Origin: Anaerolineae bacterium
GTDB lineage: Bacteria; Chloroflexota; Anaerolineae; Aggregatilineales; Phototrophicaceae
Assembly: GCA_022843745.1 (NCBI GenBank)
Contig: JALHNB010000054.1
Coordinates: 1-47,938, forward strand
Direction: 5' to 3'
DNA: 47,938 nucleotides
Below the pieces are notes generated by a model. It ran no database searches, was not told the DNA's origin, and saw only the letters and a program-made list of their open reading frames with translations. Shown one piece after another: positions 43,945 to 47,938 of the stretch; the stretch's first letter is position 1; every line of letters begins with the position of its first letter. The position numbers and the translations under genes were made by a program.

Positions 43945-44369
43945 CACCGACTCTCGCAGGACGCTGGCAGACCCGTCTGCTTTTATTAGGAACAGCGGGC
44001 GTTGTGATTACGCTCCTGTTTGGCTGGATTTTCAGCGATTTCCGCACACCACTTGCGTTATTGTTTTATGCGCTGGTTCTCGGCTTTGGTTGGGATGCGC
44101 TTTATCATTTGTTGCAGGGTTTCCGCTGGGATGGGGATTGGCCGCCGCTGTTTCAGTTGATCGGCTGTCTCGTGGAAGGTGTTTTCCTATGGATACTCGC
44201 GACGGGCGGCTTTTTGCGTGATGGTTTGCCTGGGATTAGCCCCTATGTGAGTGCTGCGCGTTTCGCTGTCCATTATGCTGTGGTCTGGACGGTGACATTT
44301 GCGCTGCTGCAAGGGCCACTTAAAGTTATTTTCCCGCGCTGGCGTTTTCGTGGCGGTCAGTGGATTTGA
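43941..44369 (+). CDS. Small multi-pass membrane protein of unknown function
   Basis: 142 residues with about four hydrophobic helices (LLLLGTAGVVITLLFGWIF, LALLFYALVLGFGWDALYHLL in part, LIGCLVEGVFLWILATGG and a C-terminal helix). The frame opens at 43911, but ATG 43941 overlaps the flavoprotein stop in an ATGA junction and follows GGGGGTG, so it is preferred. Translational coupling suggests that it works with the membrane-anchored flavoprotein, possibly as its membrane or electron-transfer partner. I do not recognise the family, and no heme- or metal-ligand pattern is clear. Confidence 0.75.
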   Translation: MTPTLAGRWQTRLLLLGTAGVVITLLFGWIFSDFRTPLALLFYALVLGFGWDALYHLLQGFRWDGDWPPLFQLIGCLVEGVFLWILATGGFLRDGLPGISPYVSAARFAVHYAVVWTVTFALLQGPLKVIFPRWRFRGGQWI

Positions 44370-44412
44370 TTTTGTTTTTAGGACTACGTATTCATAGGTA
44401 AATAGTACGAAA

Positions 44413-44823
44413 ATGACTGACGCAGGATACGCTGTCACATTGTTTGATCCAACAAAGGAAGCTATTGATTTTGGTGAGGTTCCTGATAGTTTCACAGTGG
44501 AGTATTTTGTCGAGAAGTTTCGAGAGAAGTGGACGCAGGGGGTAATTCGTAATCCTTCAGAATATCTACTTTGGTCTATTCCAGAGTTGGACTCCGGCGA
44601 TGAAGATAATGATTTCAGCGGAATGCTAACTTATGAAGATAAGGGGATTACTTTCAATCTTGCTCCTTACCCTACAGTAGTTAAGTTTGTGCAGTGGATA
44701 CGTTCGATAGTGTCATCTGAGAATAAGGTATATCTTCTGAAAATACCCGATTTGGAAGAGAAGCTTGAAATTACCCAAGCGACGAACACTGCGGAAATAT
44801 TCGACTTCCTGAAGCATCGGTAA
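44413..44823 (+). CDS. Hypothetical protein, AT-richer orphan
   Basis: 136 residues, acidic, soluble, with no motif that I recognise (segments such as DPTKEAIDFGEVPDSF, NPSEYLLWSIPELDSGDED and FLKHR at the end). Codon use is visibly more AT-rich than in its neighbours, and the upstream ribosome binding site (AGGT) is weak. It lies 43 bases after the membrane protein and about 50 bases before the dehydratase. A recent arrival by transfer or a fast-evolving small protein are both possible. Real coding status is likely because the frame is long and free of high-scoring shadows. Confidence 0.6.
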   Translation: MTDAGYAVTLFDPTKEAIDFGEVPDSFTVEYFVEKFREKWTQGVIRNPSEYLLWSIPELDSGDEDNDFSGMLTYEDKGITFNLAPYPTVVKFVQWIRSIVSSENKVYLLKIPDLEEKLEITQATNTAEIFDFLKHR

Positions 44824-44877
44824 GATAACTTCAAAATGCTTACAACAATTCATCCTATCTCCTTTGAAAGGTTTACC

Positions 44878-45831
44878 ATGAATCCGCCAACTTTCCAGGA
44901 TGTTCTGCGGGCGCAGCGCCAGATTCGTCCCTATCTGCCGCCGACACCGCTTCACAGCTATCCGGCACTCAACAATTTGCTGGGGACGCAGGTTTATGTG
45001 AAGCATGAAAATTATCAGCCGATTGGCGCGTTTAAAGTGCGCGGTGGGATCAACCTCGTTTCTCAGCTTTCGCCGCAAGAGCGCGAACGCGGCCTGATCG
45101 CTGCTTCGACGGGCAATCATGGGCAATCGGTGGCTTACGCGGCGCGGATGTTCGGCGTGAAAGCGCGTATTGTCGTACCAGAGGCCGCGAACCCTGGTAA
45201 AGTCGCCGCGATGCAGGGCATGGGTGCGGAAGTCATTTTTCATGGGCCAAATTTTGACTCGGCGCGTAAGCACTGCGAGGCGCTGGCGCAAGAACATGGC
45301 TATCGCTATGTACATTCGGGCGATGAACCGCTTTTGATCGCTGGTGTGGGGACGCACACGCTGGAAATGCTGGAAGCCGAGCCGGATATTGAGGTCATTA
45401 TTGTGCCGATTGGTGGTGGCAGCGGTGCGGCAGGCGCTTGTATTGCGGCTCAAGCGCTGAATCCGTCTATCCGTGTGATCGGCGTGCAATCGGATGCTGC
45501 TCTAGCGGCGTATCTGTCGTGGAAACAGCGCGAAATGGTCGAAGCGCCGAATAAAACATTTGCCGAGGGATTGGCGACAGGCTCGGCGTTTGCCCTGCCA
45601 CAGGCGATTCTGCGCGAACATCTTGACGATTTCGTACTCGTAAAAGACGAGGAAATCATGCAGGCAATCGTGTGGTTCATCGAATGCGCACACACGCTCA
45701 CAGAAGGCGCAGGCGCGTCGTCGTTGGCAGGCGCTTATAAACTGCGTGAAGAACTTGCGGACAAAAAAGTCGGCCTGATCTGCTCCGGCGGCAATGTATC
45801 GCTGGCGCATCTCAAGCAGGCGCTTGCCTAG
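44878..45831 (+). CDS. Threonine/serine dehydratase, PLP-dependent
   Basis: 317 residues of fold type II. The PLP lysine is K53 in GAFKVRGG. STGNHGQSVAYAARMFG and PEAANPGKVAAMQGMGAEV are the family substrate segments, and PIGGGSGAAGA is the phosphate-binding glycine loop. It deaminates threonine or serine to the 2-oxo acid and could serve isoleucine synthesis or degradation. It lacks the ACT regulatory domain of biosynthetic IlvA, so a catabolic or serine-racemase-like role is as likely. The frame opens at 44836; ATG 44878 with GAAAGG 6 bases upstream is the chosen start. Confidence 0.88.
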   Translation: MNPPTFQDVLRAQRQIRPYLPPTPLHSYPALNNLLGTQVYVKHENYQPIGAFKVRGGINLVSQLSPQERERGLIAASTGNHGQSVAYAARMFGVKARIVVPEAANPGKVAAMQGMGAEVIFHGPNFDSARKHCEALAQEHGYRYVHSGDEPLLIAGVGTHTLEMLEAEPDIEVIIVPIGGGSGAAGACIAAQALNPSIRVIGVQSDAALAAYLSWKQREMVEAPNKTFAEGLATGSAFALPQAILREHLDDFVLVKDEEIMQAIVWFIECAHTLTEGAGASSLAGAYKLREELADKKVGLICSGGNVSLAHLKQALA

Positions 45832-45843
45832 ATGGGCTGCCGT

Positions 45844-45896
45844 TAACGACAGCTTCTTGAGAATCAGGCAGTCAATAACGACGGCCTTTTGAGAAT
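45844..45896 (+). repeat. Pair of direct repeats upstream of the helicase promoter
   Basis: TAACGACAGCTTCTTGAGAAT (18 of 21 positions alike) at 45844-45864 recurs at 45876-45896 with three changes, a period of 32 bases. It lies between the dehydratase stop and the helicase promoter. Confidence 0.45.
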
Positions 45897-45912
45897 GCGG
45901 TTTTTCTGTGGA

Positions 45913-45940
45913 TTGTTTCGGTACGTTTTTATGCTATAAT
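45913..45940 (+). promoter_or_regulatory. Extended -10 promoter for the RNA helicase
   Basis: TTGTTT (45913-45918) and TATAAT (45935-45940) are separated by 16 bases, and TG at 45932-45933 makes an extended -10 (TGNTATAAT). Predicted start near 45947 gives a leader of about 67 bases. Confidence 0.65.
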
Positions 45941-45967
45941 ATTCATAGCAATATTGCAGAAAGTTTG

Positions 45968-45992
45968 GCCCTGCCAACCCGGTGGGGCTTTT
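45968..45992 (+). promoter_or_regulatory. Terminator-like hairpin in the helicase leader
   Basis: GCCCTGCC (45968-45975) pairs with GGTGGGGC (45981-45988), including G-U pairs, around AACCC, and TTTT follows. It lies between the predicted transcription start and the ribosome binding site GAGGGA (46005-46010), so it could act in attenuation or cold-responsive control of the helicase. Confidence 0.5.
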
Positions 45993-46013
45993 GATTGTAT
46001 CCATGAGGGATGA

Positions 46014-47669
46014 ATGAGTTACGCATTTGAAACGTTGGGCTTACGCCCAGAATTGGTAAAGGCTGTTGTCGAACTGGGCTACGAGCAGCCAACGCCAATT
46101 CAAGCCGGGGCGATCCCGGCATTGTTGGAAGGCCGTGATGTTCTCGGCCAAGCTCAGACCGGTACCGGCAAAACTGCCGCCTTCGCTTTGCCAATGTTAA
46201 ACGGGCTGGATGTCAATTATCACGGGGTGCAGGGTCTTATCCTGACACCAACTCGTGAGCTGGCCGTCCAGGTTTGCGAAGCAATTTACCAATACGGGCA
46301 ATTTCGTAATGCCCGCGTGCTGCCCATTTATGGTGGACAGTCCATTATGCGCCAGATCAAGCGTCTGGAGCGTGATGCTCAAATCGTCGTCGGTACGCCG
46401 GGCCGTGTGCTCGATCTGATCCGACGTGGCTCACTCAAACTAGGCGAAATCCGCTACCTCGTCCTGGACGAAGCGGATGAAATGCTCAAAATGGGCTTTA
46501 TCGAAGATGTCGAAGCCATTTTGAAAGAAACGCCAAAAGAACGCCAGACAGCACTGTTTTCCGCCACCTTGTCGCCGGAAATTCGCCGACTGGCCGGGAA
46601 ATATATGAATGACCCGGTTTCCGTCACGATTGAAAGCAAAGTGCGGACGGTTGAACATACTGAGCAGCGCTATTATCTGGTTCATGACGAATCGAAATTT
46701 GCGGCGCTCACCCGTTTGCTCGAAACCGAAGAAATCAACAATGTGCTGGTCTTCGTGCGGACTCGTGTCGGTGCGGCTGAATTATCCGAAAATCTGAACG
46801 GACGCGGCTATCCGGCAGAAGCGCTGCATGGCGATCTCAGCCAGGATGTACGCGAAACCGTTTTGCGCCGTTTCCGCAAAGGCCAACTCGCGATTTTGGT
46901 CGCGACGGATGTGGCCGCGCGCGGGATCGACATCCCGGAAGTGTCGCATGTCGTCAACTATGACATGCCCTTCGACCCGGAGGATTACGTTCACCGCATT
47001 GGTCGTACCGGACGCGCAGGCCGCACCGGGATTGCGATCATGCTGGTGACACCTCGCGAACGCCGCCGTTTGCGCGATATTGAAAGCTTTACGCGCCAGC
47101 CGATGATTCGCGCGACCCTGCCGCTGGCTGAAGAAGTTTATCTGCGCCGCGAACAGCGTTTTCAGTCGATTCTCAACACACTGTTGCTGGAAGAAAATCT
47201 CGAAGCCGAACTCGACTTCGTGCGCACCCTGGAGCAGGGCGGCTATGATCTGGCTGATCTGGCTGCTGCCGCGATCCGTATGGCACGTTCCAGCGAAATT
47301 CTGCGCCCGATTGACGATATTCGTGAAGTCGTGGATCGACCAGACCGCCCACAACGACGTGAGCGTGTCGAAGATCATGACTCGTCTCGCCGCCCAGAAC
47401 GCGCTCGTCGCCAGAACGGTCAGGAGCCAGGTATGGTGCGCTTGCAGTTGAATATGGGACGTGAACACGGTATTCGCCCCGGTGATGTCGTCGGCGCGAT
47501 TGCCAGCGAAGCCGGGATACCCGGACGCGCGATTGGCGCAATCGACATTCAGAAGACGCGTACTTTTGTCGATGTCAAGGACATCCACGTCGAAAGCGTA
47601 TTGTCGAAAATGTCCCGCCGGATGCTGCGCGGCAAGGAAATTACCCTGACCCGCGCCAGCAACAACTAA
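46014..47669 (+). CDS. DEAD-box ATP-dependent RNA helicase with C-terminal DbpA-type RNA-binding domain
   Basis: 551 residues, similar in layout to DeaD/CsdA. It has the Q motif TPIQAGAIPALLEGRD, Walker A AQTGTGKTAAF (about 47), PTRELAVQV, DEAD box at about 152 (VLDEADEMLKMGF), SATLSPEIR, and the second RecA domain with VATDVAARGIDIP and HRIGRTGRAGRTG. An Arg-rich linker (about 440-470) leads to a DbpA-type RNA-recognition domain (IRPGDVVGAIASEAGIPG to the end). It unwinds RNA in ribosome assembly, decay or cold adaptation. It is monocistronic by its own promoter and terminator, with GAGGGA ahead of the ATG. Confidence 0.94.
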   Translation: MSYAFETLGLRPELVKAVVELGYEQPTPIQAGAIPALLEGRDVLGQAQTGTGKTAAFALPMLNGLDVNYHGVQGLILTPTRELAVQVCEAIYQYGQFRNARVLPIYGGQSIMRQIKRLERDAQIVVGTPGRVLDLIRRGSLKLGEIRYLVLDEADEMLKMGFIEDVEAILKETPKERQTALFSATLSPEIRRLAGKYMNDPVSVTIESKVRTVEHTEQRYYLVHDESKFAALTRLLETEEINNVLVFVRTRVGAAELSENLNGRGYPAEALHGDLSQDVRETVLRRFRKGQLAILVATDVAARGIDIPEVSHVVNYDMPFDPEDYVHRIGRTGRAGRTGIAIMLVTPRERRRLRDIESFTRQPMIRATLPLAEEVYLRREQRFQSILNTLLLEENLEAELDFVRTLEQGGYDLADLAAAAIRMARSSEILRPIDDIREVVDRPDRPQRRERVEDHDSSRRPERARRQNGQEPGMVRLQLNMGREHGIRPGDVVGAIASEAGIPGRAIGAIDIQKTRTFVDVKDIHVESVLSKMSRRMLRGKEITLTRASNN

Positions 47670-47705
47670 AAACGGTCATCATTGACTGTCTGATAGAGTC
47701 TCATC

Positions 47706-47737
47706 AAATAAGTGTCGGCATTCCGGCACTTATTTTT
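47706..47737 (+). terminator. Intrinsic terminator of the RNA helicase gene
   Basis: AAATAAGTG (47706-47714) pairs with CACTTATTT (47727-47735), continued by TCGG/CCGG (one G-U pair) around CATT, a 13-bp stem. The T-run at 47733-47739 follows. A textbook rho-independent terminator. Confidence 0.85.
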
Positions 47738-47833
47738 TTGCTATATTGCCTCCAGTGTTTTACTGGACATCCCCGCGCTTTCTGATAAGATTTCGTGCGC
47801 GATTTTGAAACTTAAAACTTGAACTGATTCAAA

Positions 47834-47938
47834 CTAATTTGCGAAAAGATGCCTGAGATTAATCATGGCAAATACAAGATGATGCCCGCCTAAGAAATAA
47901 GCATCTTTATGGTCATCTCGTAATCTCAAAGCCCGAAA
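47834..47938 (-). CDS. 3' end of a minus-strand reading frame, possibly transposase C-terminus
   Basis: From the right edge a frame of 34 codons runs to a TAG at 47836-47834. It encodes LRLRDDHKDAYFLGGHH, then LVFAMINLRHLFAN at the end. It looks protein-like, with a helix rich in hydrophobic and basic residues that resembles the C-termini of some DDE transposases, but this is a weak impression from 34 residues. No terminal inverted repeat is visible in 47741-47833. Confidence 0.35.
   Translation of the reverse strand, partial: FRALRLRDDHKDAYFLGGHHLVFAMINLRHLFAN

Overview
The window is about 52% GC by eye and carries long, tightly packed operons. Its gene content points to a heterotrophic bacterium, most likely Chloroflexota (an Anaerolineae-like lineage). 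The pointers are the fused transaldolase/glucose-6-phosphate isomerase, the very large PurL with extra N-terminal PurS-like modules and a C-terminal PurQ, the bifunctional rhamnulose-phosphate aldolase/dehydrogenase, and GC-rich palindromic repeats of the GTAGGGG and CTCACCCC type both between and inside genes. This assignment is an inference from recognised families, not from a marker gene.

Layout. 1-6100: a partial membrane-anchored protein (minus), then a plus-strand run of nucleoside hydrolase, parallel beta-helix protein, secreted propeller-like protein and ABC exporter. 6100-6660: no protein gene of normal size, but a near-consensus promoter, a hairpin-rich stretch of about 280 nt and a strong intrinsic terminator, which together look like a free-standing structured non-coding RNA. 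6660-13121: a ThuA-like protein, a Gfo/Idh/MocA oxidoreductase, a CpdA-like phosphoesterase coupled to a glycosyltransferase, a PPOX-fold protein and a pyruvate-kinase-like protein with an unusual N-terminal extension. 13325-21734: a pentose phosphate cluster (tal-pgi fusion, acyltransferase, rpiA, gnd, zwf, pgl) ending in an alkyltransferase-like DNA repair protein.

21769-37275 is one long minus-strand nucleotide block. Transcription runs purL(SQ)-purB-purC-purF-purD-purM-purN, then a short intrinsic terminator, then pyrB-pyrC-pyrD-pyrE-pyrF with overlapping genes. carAB, purE/K and purH are not in the window. The PRPP used by purF and pyrE is made from ribose-5-phosphate, so the neighbouring oxidative pentose phosphate cluster fits functionally. 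37479-41884: rhamnulose-phosphate aldolase/dehydrogenase and a family 2 glycoside hydrolase (plant or algal sugar use). 42178-47669: a membrane-anchored flavoprotein with a small membrane partner, an AT-richer orphan gene, threonine/serine dehydratase and a DEAD-box RNA helicase with a structured leader and a textbook terminator. The right edge holds the 3' end of another minus-strand reading frame.

The observations most worth following are the RNA candidate at 6203-6485, the three palindromic mini-elements inserted in frame in purL, repeat arrays in the gnd and glycoside-hydrolase leaders, and the terminator whose T-tract abuts the pyrB ribosome binding site. I did not find a CRISPR array, a complete transposon, a tRNA or an rRNA.
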